Below are positions 36,268 to 46,079 of a stretch of DNA of 64,000 nucleotides, in pieces (within the stretch, counting starts at the first letter, position 1; every line of letters starts with the position of its first letter). The position numbers and the translations under genes are program-made. Below the pieces are notes generated by a model that saw nothing but the letters and a program-made list of their open reading frames with translations, did no database searches and was not told where the DNA came from. This DNA is from Clostridia bacterium (GTDB lineage: Bacteria; Bacillota; Clostridia; Oscillospirales; CAG-272): positions 1 to 64,000 of the forward strand of contig JAFTKM010000026.1 in assembly GCA_017453245.1 (NCBI GenBank), given 5' to 3'.

Positions 36268-38046
36268 TTACACGCCCTCCTTTTCTTCCTCGAGCTTCTG
36301 CAGCTCGACCATTGTTCTGTACTCGGAGCAGCCCGAGAGGAGCTCCTCGTGAGAGCCGACAGCGATCACTCTGCCGTCGTCGATAAAGATTATCTTGTCC
36401 ATCTTCTCAACCGTGGAGATACGGTGAGCAATAAGTATAGTGGTCTTACCCTTTCTGTTTTCACGCAGATTGGATATGATAACGCGCTCGGTCTCGGTAT
36501 CAACCGCGCTGACCGAATCGTCGAGTATAAGTATATTTGCCTCCTTCATCAGGGCGCGGGCGATGGATATTCTCTGCTTCTGTCCGCCCGAGACGGTAAC
36601 GCCTCTTTCGCCGAGGACGGTCGCGTACTGCTCCGAGAACTCGGTGATATTGCCGTGGACGTCGGAGAGCTTAGCGGCTCTTATAACGTCGTCGAGCGTG
36701 CCTCCGTCGGTTGCGAAGGCGATATTGTTCTCTATCGTATCGCTGAAGAGGAAGTTGTCCTGCGGAACGTAAGCCGAATACTTACGCACAGTCTTGATGG
36801 GAATGGTATTTACGTCGTGTCCGTCGATGAAAAGAGCTCCGTCGGGCACGTTATAGGTCCTGAGTATAAGATCGACGAGAGTGGTCTTGCCCGCGCCGGT
36901 CTTGCCGATGATACCGACGTTCTCGCCTGCCTTGATCGAGAAGGATACGTCAATGAGAGCGTCGTAGTCCGCGTCGGGATAGCGGAAGGTAAGATCCTTG
37001 AACTCGATATCGCCCTTTATGCAGTCAACGTCCTTTACGTCCTCGCGGTCGCATACGTCGATGGGAGCGTCGAGAAGCTCGCCTACTCTCTTAAGAGAGG
37101 CCTTACCTCTTGAGGACATATCGATAAGCTGAGATACCGCCATAATGGGCCAGATGACCGAGTTGAAATAGCTGATAAATTCTATAAGCTGAGCGGCGGT
37201 GAACACGTCCTTGTATACGAGGTATCCGCCGTAGCCGAGAATGATGCAGATTACAGACTCAACGAAGAGGGTGACGAAGATGTGAAGAAGCGTCGAGCTC
37301 TTGGTGAAGGCTACGTTAGCCTCCTCGTTATCCTTGTTGAGCTTGCGGAATGCCCACAGCTCGCGGAACTCCTTGACAAACGCCTTGATTACCGCGATGC
37401 CCGAGAAATTCTCCTGAGCGAAGTCCGAAAGAGCCGAGAACGCCTCCTGCCTTGCCTCCCACTTTCTCATCATATTCTTTCCGACAACCGTGCTTACTGC
37501 AAGCAGAAGAGCCATGGGAATAAGAGAGAGGAAGGTGAGAAGAAGGTTCATCTTACCCATCTTTACGACAGCGAGCACGCCGAGAAGAAGCGCGTCCGCG
37601 AACATAAGAACACCGTCGCCAAAGCACTCCTGCACGGTCTCAAGATCGTTGGTAAAGAGCGACATCATATTACCGACCTTGTTCTTCTGGTAATACTGCT
37701 GAGACAGATGCTTTGCGTGGTTGAACATCTCGGAGCGGAGGTCCGTAGAAAGCTGAATGCCCGCGCCGAAAAGACATACTCTCCAAAGGAAGCGGCCGAA
37801 AACGAGAGCGAGAATTATAAGAAGCAGAGGACGGCAGATATAATCGAGAAGGAACTCCATATCAAAGGGAGTATACACACCCTCGAATACCTCGACCTCG
37901 CCAAACTGTATTCCCTCAAGCACCATACGGTAAAGCTCGGGAATCTCAAGCTGCATAAAGTCAACAAGCAAAAGCGCAAGCACGCCGCCGATGAGCAAAT
38001 AGCCGTACTTGAGGTAATACTTGTTTATGTGCTTACCAAAAATCAT
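36268..38046 (-). CDS. ABC exporter half-transporter, degenerate ATPase site subunit
   Basis: A 592-residue fused permease/ATPase. Six membrane helices (about 15-320) precede an ATP-binding domain with Walker A GKTGAGKT, intact signature VSGGQ, and Walker B ILDDSVSAVD, where the catalytic Glu is Asp. That pattern marks the non-hydrolysing half of heterodimeric exporters such as the BmrC type. The ATG at 38046 is chosen because AAAGGAGA lies 7 nt upstream; a GTG two codons earlier is possible. The partner subunit follows without a gap. Confidence 0.93.
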   Translation of the reverse strand: MIFGKHINKYYLKYGYLLIGGVLALLLVDFMQLEIPELYRMVLEGIQFGEVEVFEGVYTPFDMEFLLDYICRPLLLIILALVFGRFLWRVCLFGAGIQLSTDLRSEMFNHAKHLSQQYYQKNKVGNMMSLFTNDLETVQECFGDGVLMFADALLLGVLAVVKMGKMNLLLTFLSLIPMALLLAVSTVVGKNMMRKWEARQEAFSALSDFAQENFSGIAVIKAFVKEFRELWAFRKLNKDNEEANVAFTKSSTLLHIFVTLFVESVICIILGYGGYLVYKDVFTAAQLIEFISYFNSVIWPIMAVSQLIDMSSRGKASLKRVGELLDAPIDVCDREDVKDVDCIKGDIEFKDLTFRYPDADYDALIDVSFSIKAGENVGIIGKTGAGKTTLVDLILRTYNVPDGALFIDGHDVNTIPIKTVRKYSAYVPQDNFLFSDTIENNIAFATDGGTLDDVIRAAKLSDVHGNITEFSEQYATVLGERGVTVSGGQKQRISIARALMKEANILILDDSVSAVDTETERVIISNLRENRKGKTTILIAHRISTVEKMDKIIFIDDGRVIAVGSHEELLSGCSEYRTMVELQKLEEEKEGV

Positions 38047-38087
38047 ATGCACTCTCCTTTCCGCGCGTAAAACAAAAACTATTTAAT

Positions 38088-38116
38088 ATCATAGCATAAT
38101 TAAATATTTTTTTCAA
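38088..38116 (-). promoter_or_regulatory. Promoter of the ABC exporter operon
   Basis: Minus strand TTGAAA, 17-nt spacer, TATGAT. I see nothing further between here and 38300. Confidence 0.6.
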
Positions 38117-38300
38117 CCCCATTTGGTTATATTTTACTTTTTGTTCATAAGAGCTCTCTGCCCGTCTGTGACCGAGGGCAAATAGAAGCGCGCCGCGCCT
38201 CGACGAAGCGCGGAAGAAACGGGTAATATTTTCAAGAACTCAGCAGGCTGACCGCCACCAAAGGAAGCCAATAACCCAAACTTTTGACAACCAAAGATGA

Positions 38301-38335
38301 CAAAAACGGCGCAATCGACAAGCCGACCGCGCCGT
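38301..38335 (-). terminator. Terminator of the fucosidase operon
   Basis: Stem ACGGCGC/GCGCCGT (38306-38312 with 38329-38335) followed on the minus strand by TTTTTG. Confidence 0.75.
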
Positions 38336-38356
38336 GAATATTATCTTAGATATGTA

Positions 38357-39559
38357 TTACCACTCGATCTCGATGACTACTGCCTCAGCGGAGAGCTCAT
38401 CGATAGGAATACCGTGGATACGCAGGAGAGTCACGGCAATTCCCGTTTCCATAGAGAACTCGTCGGGTGTCTTCTCTATCGCGAAGGGGAGCGCCTCTCC
38501 CGTATTGAGAAGCGTGACGCTCTTTGGCAGTGAGGGTGCGCCCTCGACGAGAGCGGCGGAGGATATCGTGCCGTTATAGAAGTGGAGATAGGTCTTACCC
38601 TCCTTGCGGGTGAGGATGCAGTCGCCGTGAAGAACGCGGAGCGGGAGCTCTTCCCTCTCGTGACAGACGAGCGCGCCCTTCATACGGTTGTACCAATCGC
38701 CTATCCTCTCGAGCCTCGTCGAGTAATCCGAGGTTATCCTGCCGAGTGAGTCGGGACCGACGTTGAGAAGGTAGCTGCCGCCCATAGCCATAATTCTGTC
38801 AATGGCGGAGGTAAGATAGCGGATGGAATAGAAGTCCTCGCCCGATCTGTATCCCCAGCTCTGCTCACCGAGTGAGTTGCACGCCTCAGTCAGCTTTGAG
38901 AAGCGAGCGCCCTCAATCTTATCAAGCTCTCTCTCGGGGGTGGCAAAGTCGCCCTCGGACCAGCCTCTGTCGTTGATGATAATGCCGGGCTGAAGCTCTC
39001 TTACAAGCTCGTTGAGAGATGGGTCGTAGAGCTTTGAGGGGATGTCCCAGAAGAAGGTGTAGATGGGGCCGTAATTCGTGAGCAGCTCTCTGACCTGCGC
39101 CTTGACAAACTCGCGGTAGCCCTCTGTGTCAACCTCGCCGCCGATATTCACCGACTTCCACTGATGGGTGGATATGGGATTGTATCCCTTCGGGTGATGC
39201 CAGTCGGGGTTGGAGTAGTAGAAGGAGAGAAGCATACCGTGCTTATGGCAGGCATCGGCAAGCATCCTTATTACGTCCTTGCCGTAGGGGGTATTCATTA
39301 TGTTGTAGTCGGTCTGTTTGGTATCCCACATACAGAAGCCGTCGTGATGCTTGGTGGTAATACAGATGTATTCCATACCCGCACGCTTTGCAAGGAGCAC
39401 CCACTCCTCGGGATCATACTCCACGGGGTTGAACTGATCCTTATACTTTTCGTACTCGGCACTAGGAAGATCGTATCTTGCGAGAATCTGCTCGTGCACC
39501 GCGGGAATGGAGTAAAGGCCCCAGTGTATAAACATACCGAATTTATTTGTCGACTTCAT
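38357..39559 (-). CDS. GH29 alpha-L-fucosidase
   Basis: A 400-residue glycoside hydrolase family 29 enzyme that releases fucose from glycans. Family segments: FGMFIHWGLYSIPA at the start, YICITTKHHDGFCMWDT, LLSFYYSNPDWHHP, and the nucleophile Asp172 in FFWDIPSK; IINDRGW follows. No signal peptide, so it acts in the cytoplasm on imported oligosaccharides. The ATG overlaps the stop of the AraC-type gene (ATGA). Its pairing with a regulator and a divergent GH31 enzyme suggests a glycan-use locus, though no sugar transporter is present in the window. Confidence 0.93.
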   Translation of the reverse strand: MKSTNKFGMFIHWGLYSIPAVHEQILARYDLPSAEYEKYKDQFNPVEYDPEEWVLLAKRAGMEYICITTKHHDGFCMWDTKQTDYNIMNTPYGKDVIRMLADACHKHGMLLSFYYSNPDWHHPKGYNPISTHQWKSVNIGGEVDTEGYREFVKAQVRELLTNYGPIYTFFWDIPSKLYDPSLNELVRELQPGIIINDRGWSEGDFATPERELDKIEGARFSKLTEACNSLGEQSWGYRSGEDFYSIRYLTSAIDRIMAMGGSYLLNVGPDSLGRITSDYSTRLERIGDWYNRMKGALVCHEREELPLRVLHGDCILTRKEGKTYLHFYNGTISSAALVEGAPSLPKSVTLLNTGEALPFAIEKTPDEFSMETGIAVTLLRIHGIPIDELSAEAVVIEIEW

Positions 39560-40329
39560 TTTCTCTCTCCTTGAGCTTTCTTGATTTTTTTATACTGTGA
39601 TGCAGACACGCCCTCTACACGCGAGAAAGCGTGGGAAAACGCATAATGATCGGAAAAGCCGCAGATATCGGATATCTCCGAAAGCCTCATATTCGTGGTG
39701 AGTATAAGGCTCTTGGCTTTGTCTATTCTCTCTTTAGCAATGTAATCCGTGACGGTCACACCCGTTTGTTTTCTGAACAGAGCGGAAAGATACTGCGGGG
39801 CAAGATGAACGCTCGCGGCAATATCGCAAAGGCTTATCCTCTCCCCGAGGTGATCTCTTACGTATCTTCGTACGGCAACAACGCTCGCGCTCTCCTTGAC
39901 ACTCGACTGATCGGCGAGTGAGTGGTACAGATACGAGAACAGCGCCCTGCACTTCTGCTTTTTGTGAGCGCTGTCGGAATTGTGAGCTGCGGCGTAAAGC
40001 CCTACGAGATATAGCGTATCCGCATTGACCGCCGAGCGTATCACACCCGATATAGGCTCGGTGTAACCGTCGGGAAATACGACGTTAAAGCTGGCGTAGT
40101 CATTAAAGATATCCGTCCCAAGCCTCTCTCGCACCGTACCCCTCGGCATAACTATCGCATCACCGGCAAATAGGGTGACGGGCTCGCCATTGATAACGTA
40201 ATGCATCTCTCCCTCAAAGCAGAACGTCACGTCGGTGCAGGCTATGGCGTATCTGCCGATGGCGGGCACTGCGGGACGCTTATGTGAGTTGAATATTAAA
40301 ATTTCCATATTTTCGTGAAGCGAATCCAT
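39556..40329 (-). CDS. AraC family transcriptional regulator
   Basis: A 257-residue regulator. The N-terminal cupin-like sensor (about 15-90, FEGEMHYVINGEPVTLFAGD) probably binds a sugar. The C-terminal AraC domain (about 155-255) has two helix-turn-helix units (ISLCDIAASVHLAPQYLSAL and MRLSEISDICGFSDHYAF). It is co-transcribed with the fucosidase gene and divergent from the GH31 gene, so it probably controls both from the 190-bp gap. Confidence 0.92.
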   Translation of the reverse strand: MDSLHENMEILIFNSHKRPAVPAIGRYAIACTDVTFCFEGEMHYVINGEPVTLFAGDAIVMPRGTVRERLGTDIFNDYASFNVVFPDGYTEPISGVIRSAVNADTLYLVGLYAAAHNSDSAHKKQKCRALFSYLYHSLADQSSVKESASVVAVRRYVRDHLGERISLCDIAASVHLAPQYLSALFRKQTGVTVTDYIAKERIDKAKSLILTTNMRLSEISDICGFSDHYAFSHAFSRVEGVSASQYKKIKKAQGERK

Positions 40330-40363
40330 ACAATAAGCCGCTCCTTAAACCCAGATTACTTAT

Positions 40364-40392
40364 AGTATAGCAATATATCCCGACTATTTCAA
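40364..40392 (-). promoter_or_regulatory. Promoter of the AraC-fucosidase operon
   Basis: Minus strand TTGAAA, 17-nt spacer, TATACT. Confidence 0.65.
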
Positions 40393-40474
40393 CGCATTTT
40401 TGAAAAAATCTTAAAATTCCGCAACTTTTTCGGATTTTCATTAAGATTTCATCTTTCTTTTTTTCTCTTATACC

Positions 40475-40503
40475 TTTACAATATTCTCATATACCGCTAT
40501 ATG
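40475..40503 (+). promoter_or_regulatory. Promoter of the GH31 gene
   Basis: TTTACA, 17-nt spacer, TATATG. It is divergent from the promoter at 40364-40392, with about 80 bp between for regulator binding. Confidence 0.55.
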
Positions 40504-40520
40504 AAAAGAGGCTTCAAAAA

Positions 40521-42692
40521 ATGAAATTATTCAAGATAAGCGACAATATATACGGGGTGCGCGAGAATGAAAGCTCTGACTCTATGCTCAGTCGCTATGG
40601 CATACTGACAGCGGAAGGCGTCCCCTGCAAGACATCGGAGGCTGTGTCGGTCACAGACGGTAAAATAATCTTCACCGCAAAACGTAAGCTCGAGGTGGAA
40701 GTGGAAAAAAAGAGTATGGGCTATACCCTGCGCATTCCGCTTTCGGAAAGGGAGAGAATATTCGGTCTTGCAGACTCCAACAGAGAAAACGTGATGATAC
40801 GCGGTATGCAGATCACTATCTGGAAGGAGAACGTAAAATGCTACGGCGGTATGCCTATCCTGCTTTCGAGCGACGGTTGGGCAATGCTCCTAAACACTAC
40901 CTACAAAACAGAGTTTGATATAGGCAAGACAAGCCCCGACGAGATATCCGTCAGGGTACACGGCGGTGAGGTCGATATCTACCTCTTCCGTCAAGACACG
41001 CTTCTCGGACTGACGAAGGAGATCACCTCCGTCACGGGCAGACCGATGATGCTGCCGAAGTTTGCGTACGGACTGACGGTAGTCAATAACGAGGCTATCG
41101 GTATACCCGAGCTTTTGGAGTATACGAGGCTATTCCGCGAGTATGATATCCCCTGCGACTGTATGGGCCTTGAGCCGTATTGGATGAATGAATACTATGA
41201 CTTTTCGACGGACAAGGAATGGAACAAGGAGAAGTTTTACATTCCCTATTGGCAACCGAAAAACACAAGTGCGCAGGGCACCTTCTTCCACCCTATGAGG
41301 CGTATGGGTATGCAGCTCTCACTCTGGCTGTGTGAGGACTATGATCTGATCTACGAGGAGGAAAAGGCGGCACCCGTATCAGTCTTCAACGGCTTCCACG
41401 AGGATGCTGAGATACTCGACAAGCACCTCTCAGGGACGGCAATGTATCAGGACAAGATAACGAGGATAGGCGAGAAGTGGTTTGACCACCTTGAAAAATT
41501 CGTGGACAACTGTGCCGCGGCATTTAAGCTCGACGCATCAAATCAGGTGTTCGAGCACCCCGACAGACTCTGGGGCGGAAAATACCTTGACCGCGAGGTG
41601 CATAACGCTTATCCCGTCATTCTTGCTAAACAGATGATGGAGGGCTTCCGCGAGTATACGGGAAGAAGAATTATGACGAATACGTCCTGCGCCTACGTCG
41701 GTACTCAGCGCTACGCGGCAACCTGGGCGGGTGATACGGGAGGCGGACCGAAGACTCTCGTCTCTGTGATGAACTACGCCTTCTGCGGTCACTCAAACAC
41801 GGGATGCGATATCGACGTTAACAGTCTCTCATCAATGCATTACGGCTTCCTTATGCCGTGGACACAGCAGAACAACTGGGCATACTGGAACTATCCGTGG
41901 TATCTCGGCGAGGAGCTGCTTGAGAGATACAGATTCTATTCAAAGCTCCGCTCCTCCCTCTTCCCGTACCTCTACTACGCCGCCTATCAGGCGCACCGCG
42001 ACGGCGTGCCTATGCTGAGACCGCTCTCTATGCTCTACCCCGAAACTGACAGATATGACTCCAAGAAAAACGAGTATATGCTCGGCGACTCGTTGCTTGT
42101 CGGCGCGTTCGATATGCACATTTCCCTCCCCGAGGGCAGATGGACAGACTACTTTACGGGCGAGACCTACGAGGGTGGCGGCGAGATCGAATACACCCCT
42201 CCAAAGGGAATCGGGGGCGCTTTGCTCGTCAAGGAAGGGGCACTCATAGTAACCATGAGGCCGCAGAAATACCTGCTCGAGAGGGAGCACGAGTACACCG
42301 TAAATATCTACCCCTCCGCCGAATCGGGAGAGACCTATATATACGAGGATGACGGTTATACCTTCGACTACGAGACCGGCGGCTGTGCACTCACCAAAAT
42401 ACACTCAAGCGGAATCAAGGACTCAACTCTTACCCTCACCGTCTCGAAGCGCGAGGGCAGCTATGACGGCCGCCCCGACAACGGACACGATATAAGATCG
42501 AACTCAATACCGAGAATCGAGGGAATCAAGCCCGAGGGGGATCTTACCGTTGCGGTAAGGGGTGTGAGGATAAGGGAGGTAAGGCTTGAAGGTGAGGCGA
42601 TAGAATTCACCTCCGATAACATAGACTCTTTCTTTACCGTTCAGGAAACAAGGCGCGCACAAGGCGAGCTCCGCTATGAGATCTTCTTCTGA
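40521..42692 (+). CDS. GH31 family alpha-glycosidase
   Basis: A 723-residue retaining alpha-glycosidase (alpha-glucosidase/alpha-xylosidase group). The nucleophile is Asp338 in FKLDASNQV and the acid/base Asp405 in WAGDTGGG. GCDIDV and the C-terminal beta-sandwich domains (about 540-723, with GRWTDYFTGE and YEDDGYTFDYE) are as in the family. No signal peptide. The barrel motif MGLEPYWMNEYYDF replaces the more usual WxD..Y pattern, so substrate choice may differ. It shares a divergent control region with AraC and GH29. Confidence 0.92.
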   Translation: MKLFKISDNIYGVRENESSDSMLSRYGILTAEGVPCKTSEAVSVTDGKIIFTAKRKLEVEVEKKSMGYTLRIPLSERERIFGLADSNRENVMIRGMQITIWKENVKCYGGMPILLSSDGWAMLLNTTYKTEFDIGKTSPDEISVRVHGGEVDIYLFRQDTLLGLTKEITSVTGRPMMLPKFAYGLTVVNNEAIGIPELLEYTRLFREYDIPCDCMGLEPYWMNEYYDFSTDKEWNKEKFYIPYWQPKNTSAQGTFFHPMRRMGMQLSLWLCEDYDLIYEEEKAAPVSVFNGFHEDAEILDKHLSGTAMYQDKITRIGEKWFDHLEKFVDNCAAAFKLDASNQVFEHPDRLWGGKYLDREVHNAYPVILAKQMMEGFREYTGRRIMTNTSCAYVGTQRYAATWAGDTGGGPKTLVSVMNYAFCGHSNTGCDIDVNSLSSMHYGFLMPWTQQNNWAYWNYPWYLGEELLERYRFYSKLRSSLFPYLYYAAYQAHRDGVPMLRPLSMLYPETDRYDSKKNEYMLGDSLLVGAFDMHISLPEGRWTDYFTGETYEGGGEIEYTPPKGIGGALLVKEGALIVTMRPQKYLLEREHEYTVNIYPSAESGETYIYEDDGYTFDYETGGCALTKIHSSGIKDSTLTLTVSKREGSYDGRPDNGHDIRSNSIPRIEGIKPEGDLTVAVRGVRIREVRLEGEAIEFTSDNIDSFFTVQETRRAQGELRYEIFF

Positions 42693-42747
42693 AATTTATC
42701 CGAATTTGACAAAATAAAGCCAAATTGTTAATTTATATTAAATCCTG

Positions 42748-42776
42748 TTGCGCGCGATGGCGAAAAATGGTATAAT
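42748..42776 (+). promoter_or_regulatory. Promoter of the M6-type protease gene
   Basis: TTGCGC, 17-nt spacer, TATAAT with TG just upstream. Confidence 0.6.
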
Positions 42777-42807
42777 AAAGCAGAGACTAAATTTAACGGA
42801 GGGAAAG

Positions 42808-44610
42808 ATGAAAAGACTTATCGCTTTTATTCTTGTGTTGGTTATGTTGCTTGGACTCACGTCCTGTGACTTCGCCCTCGGTATGCTGTCGGCATTCGAG
42901 ATACCGTATTTCTACATAGACTTTAACGGCAAGGGCGTATACAGATTCACAGAGCTTCCCGAGGAGGATAAGGCTCTGTTCCGCGAGTATATCGGCGCCG
43001 AGATACCCTTCCCGCCGTGTGACCATTATACCGTCGACGGCTACTACGGCGACTATGAGTACGAGTACGGTATGAGCCTTTCCATTAAGGGAAATACAAA
43101 AGAGGAGTTTGATAACTACCTTGAAATGTTCTCGGACTACACTCTCACCAAGACCTATGAGGATCTGCTCGGCGACACCTGGTACCGCTATATCAAGGAC
43201 GACGTGGTGGTGGAGATCACCTATTATAAGAATATCGCCATTCCCTATATCGACGTCTACGTCTACTCCTCGCTGAGTGAGGAATACATAGAGGGCTCCC
43301 GCCTGCCGTCCGAGAATCTCATTATTAAAAACGAGGGAGCGGGACTCCCCGAGGGTGAGGGCGGTCTTTACGTAACCGATTTCACCGATGCGGATCACGT
43401 TAAGGACGTAACGGATCAGTATGCCTTCAGGGTCGGATGCCCGACGGTCGGCTCTCCCGCGGTGCTGGTTATCCCGATCGAGTTCCCCGACGCAAAGGCG
43501 AAGGACCTCGGATACACGACCGAGGAAATAAAGAATGCTATGCTTAAGGGAGGCAAAAACAGCTACTATTCGCTCTACGATTACTACTACAAATCGAGCT
43601 ACGGTCAGCTCACACTCGATATAACCGTGGTGGACGAGTGGTTTATGACCGAAGAGGAAAGCGACGAATACATTTTGGATCCTTACAGTGATCTTTATAT
43701 CCTACACGATGCGCTCGATTACCTCGATGATAAGATGGATCTGTCAAAGTTCGACTCGGATAAAAACGGTACTGTCGACTCGATAATCATGATAAATACG
43801 CTTGAAGTCGGCCTGAGCGATTTCGAGTGGGCTTACCGCTCTTGGAACACACACCTCGACAGTGATGACGAGCCCTATGAATACGACGGTGTCAGCGCTC
43901 ACGATTATATCTGGGCGTCATATCAGTTCCTGCACGAAGCCATCGATGAAGAAGGCAACGTAAGCTACGATGGTGCGGAAATAACACCTTTGACGTTTAT
44001 CCATGAATTCGGCCACGTGCTCGGAGCGGATGACTACTATGACACGGAATACGTCGAGCACCCGATGGACGGACGCGACGTGATGGATTCGTGCTTCGGT
44101 GACCATAACCCCTACACCAAGTTCAACTTCGGCTGGCTTAAAACGTCAAAGCTCATCACAGGTGACGCTGACGTAACACTCACGCTCGCGGACTTCTCGA
44201 AGACGGGTGACACGGTCATTATCGCGAACAACTGGGATGACTCGCTCGGCGCCTATCAGGAATACTACGTGCTCGCCTACTACAAGATGGGAGAGCTCAA
44301 TCCCGTGGAGGGCGGATGCTTTGAGTCTGACGGTGTGATAGTTTATCACGTCAATTCTTCACTCTATCCCCACACTAAGAACGGCAAGACCGTCTATGAC
44401 GTGTATAACAACAATGCCTCTGCGGAAACAAGCTATGGCTCTGCCGATAATCTCATTGAGCTTGTCGCATCTGCGGCGGGAGACTACGTATTCGGCATCG
44501 GCGAGAGTCTGCCGGGTGTCACCGATGATCTTGGCGCGGAGCTCTCCTACACCTTCACGGTGGTTTCGATAACCGACGAGGCGGTGACTATAACCTTTAG
44601 CGCAAAATAA
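42808..44610 (+). CDS. Lipoprotein zinc metalloprotease, M6-like
   Basis: A 600-residue secreted lipoprotein. Signal peptide with lipobox LTSC (Cys20). After a ~180-residue N-terminal region comes the protease domain with HEFGHVLGADD (His399, Glu400, His403, Asp409), the HExxHxxGxxD pattern of immune-inhibitor-A-like M6 peptidases. The C-terminal region is beta-rich. The ATG at 42808 has GGAGGG upstream; a longer frame from 42748 begins in the promoter. It should act at the outer cell surface on proteins or peptides. Confidence 0.9.
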   Translation: MKRLIAFILVLVMLLGLTSCDFALGMLSAFEIPYFYIDFNGKGVYRFTELPEEDKALFREYIGAEIPFPPCDHYTVDGYYGDYEYEYGMSLSIKGNTKEEFDNYLEMFSDYTLTKTYEDLLGDTWYRYIKDDVVVEITYYKNIAIPYIDVYVYSSLSEEYIEGSRLPSENLIIKNEGAGLPEGEGGLYVTDFTDADHVKDVTDQYAFRVGCPTVGSPAVLVIPIEFPDAKAKDLGYTTEEIKNAMLKGGKNSYYSLYDYYYKSSYGQLTLDITVVDEWFMTEEESDEYILDPYSDLYILHDALDYLDDKMDLSKFDSDKNGTVDSIIMINTLEVGLSDFEWAYRSWNTHLDSDDEPYEYDGVSAHDYIWASYQFLHEAIDEEGNVSYDGAEITPLTFIHEFGHVLGADDYYDTEYVEHPMDGRDVMDSCFGDHNPYTKFNFGWLKTSKLITGDADVTLTLADFSKTGDTVIIANNWDDSLGAYQEYYVLAYYKMGELNPVEGGCFESDGVIVYHVNSSLYPHTKNGKTVYDVYNNNASAETSYGSADNLIELVASAAGDYVFGIGESLPGVTDDLGAELSYTFTVVSITDEAVTITFSAK

Positions 44611-44618
44611 AATATATA

Positions 44619-44661
44619 AAAGCAGGAACCAAGGATCAAAGCCCGAGGTTCCTGCTTTTTA
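44619..44661. terminator. Terminator after the protease gene
   Basis: A 12-bp stem AAAGCAGGAACC (44619-44630 with 44647-44658) then TTTTT; it may also serve the convergent gene. Confidence 0.8.
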
Positions 44662-44690
44662 TGTTTATTTGTAAATTATACTAGTCAAAA

Positions 44691-45515
44691 TCAAACTAAA
44701 GCTTCATCTTTTGCTTCATTATTCTCTTCCGATCCCGAGCCGTGTTTATGTGCGGAAAGCTTGCTCACGATAAGCTCATAGACCGCGCGGAAGGCTACGA
44801 TGTAGACAAGGAAAAGCGCAACGACGATCAAGGGATATATTACGGGATTGCCGCCGACGAGGTTGTAGATGATGTCGTAGGGAGTGCCGTCGCCCGCCAT
44901 CAAGAACATGTAGTTGTAAGGTATAAGAACGTTTGCGATATATGCCGCCACGCAGAAGGAAAGAAGGATCGCAAAGGTGATCTTGATATTCTTTTTCTTC
45001 ATGCTCTCCATACCCGAGATCACTATGTAAAGAGAGGTAAAGCCCGAGATGGAGTGAGTGATTGCCGAGACGGTATTGTCAAAGGAAAGCACGGGATACG
45101 AGGAGTAGTTGTTGCCCGCAAGATAGGTGCCGAGCACCGCGCCGAGTATACCGAAGATGAATACGAAGTCGAGCGCCGCCTCCCTCACCCTGCCCTTTGA
45201 AAATGCGGCAAGAGGTATGGTGATAAGCTGTATCGAGCAGAGGAATAAAGGAAGGTCAAGCAACCACGCCATAGGATCCTCGGAGCGTATGCAAACGAGT
45301 ATTATCTTGAATAGCTCGAAGGAGTCGATAAGGATAGCAGACCAGATGAGAATCAGGTTCTTCTCTTTATCACTTCTGTGTCTGTATTTTCTGCCTAAGA
45401 TCACGGCGAGCGTGACCATAACTATCATAAAGCAGGTGACGAACAGAAGGTGCTGCCAGGAGAAGTAGCCCTCAGGCTCGCGCTGATATCCGCCAAAGCC
45501 GAAAAATTCTTTCAT
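44691..45515 (-). CDS. YwaF/TIGR02206-like seven-helix membrane protein
   Basis: A 274-residue integral membrane protein with about seven helices. The opening FSWQHLLFVTCFM and LPLFLCSIQLI fit the YwaF/TMEM164-like family of small bacterial membrane proteins of unknown function. The C-terminal 25 residues are charged and cytoplasmic. Single gene with its own promoter. Confidence 0.75.
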   Translation of the reverse strand: MKEFFGFGGYQREPEGYFSWQHLLFVTCFMIVMVTLAVILGRKYRHRSDKEKNLILIWSAILIDSFELFKIILVCIRSEDPMAWLLDLPLFLCSIQLITIPLAAFSKGRVREAALDFVFIFGILGAVLGTYLAGNNYSSYPVLSFDNTVSAITHSISGFTSLYIVISGMESMKKKNIKITFAILLSFCVAAYIANVLIPYNYMFLMAGDGTPYDIIYNLVGGNPVIYPLIVVALFLVYIVAFRAVYELIVSKLSAHKHGSGSEENNEAKDEALV

Positions 45516-45545
45516 AATTAAGCCTCTTAAGGTTTATTTAACTTA

Positions 45546-45574
45546 ATTATAACTTAAAATAAGCTGTTTGTAAA
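45546..45574 (-). promoter_or_regulatory. Promoter of the YwaF-like gene
   Basis: Minus strand TTTACA, 17-nt spacer, TATAAT. Confidence 0.7.
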
Positions 45575-45685
45575 TAGGTATATCGAATTTTCCCGACATT
45601 TTTCCCGTTTGCTGTCGAAAATGGTGAAAATGAGACTGTCGGTCCGTCAATGCGAAATAAGAAAGGTGAAATACAGAGTGATGAT

Positions 45686-46029
45686 AGAGTGTCATCCTGA
45701 GCTTGTCAGATAATCAAGCGTAAGCGAGTCTGTGCTTGCACAAGCGAGACACGCGCAGATTGCTCTGTGGCGTCTCACCATAAGGTGAGCAAGGTGCGAA
45801 GCACCAAGGACACAAGGTGGACTTACGCCACAAATGAGCAAGTTTTGCTCCGGCGAGGAGCAAAACCGAGGAGCGTAGCGACGAAGGGATCTAGTACGAG
45901 TCTGATGACGGCTTCCTTAACTACTGTTTTTTTAGATAGTTATCGTGTTAGCCAAAGTAGATCCCGACACTCCGTGTCGCCCTACGGGTGCGACTCCGCG
46001 CTTACGCACTCCGCTCAGGATGACACACT
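45686..46029. repeat. Palindromic GTCATCCTGAGC element, third copy
   Basis: Ends AGAGTGTCATCCTGAGC and GCTCAGGATGACACACT. It contains both the TTTTGCTCC module of copy 1 and the extra GTGGCG module of copy 2. GATAGTTATCGTGTTAGCC is shared with copy 1. Confidence 0.85.
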
Positions 46030-46079
46030 GTCCCGCTTTGCATTATCCGGCGGGAGCAAGCCCCCGCCCTACGTTTCCT

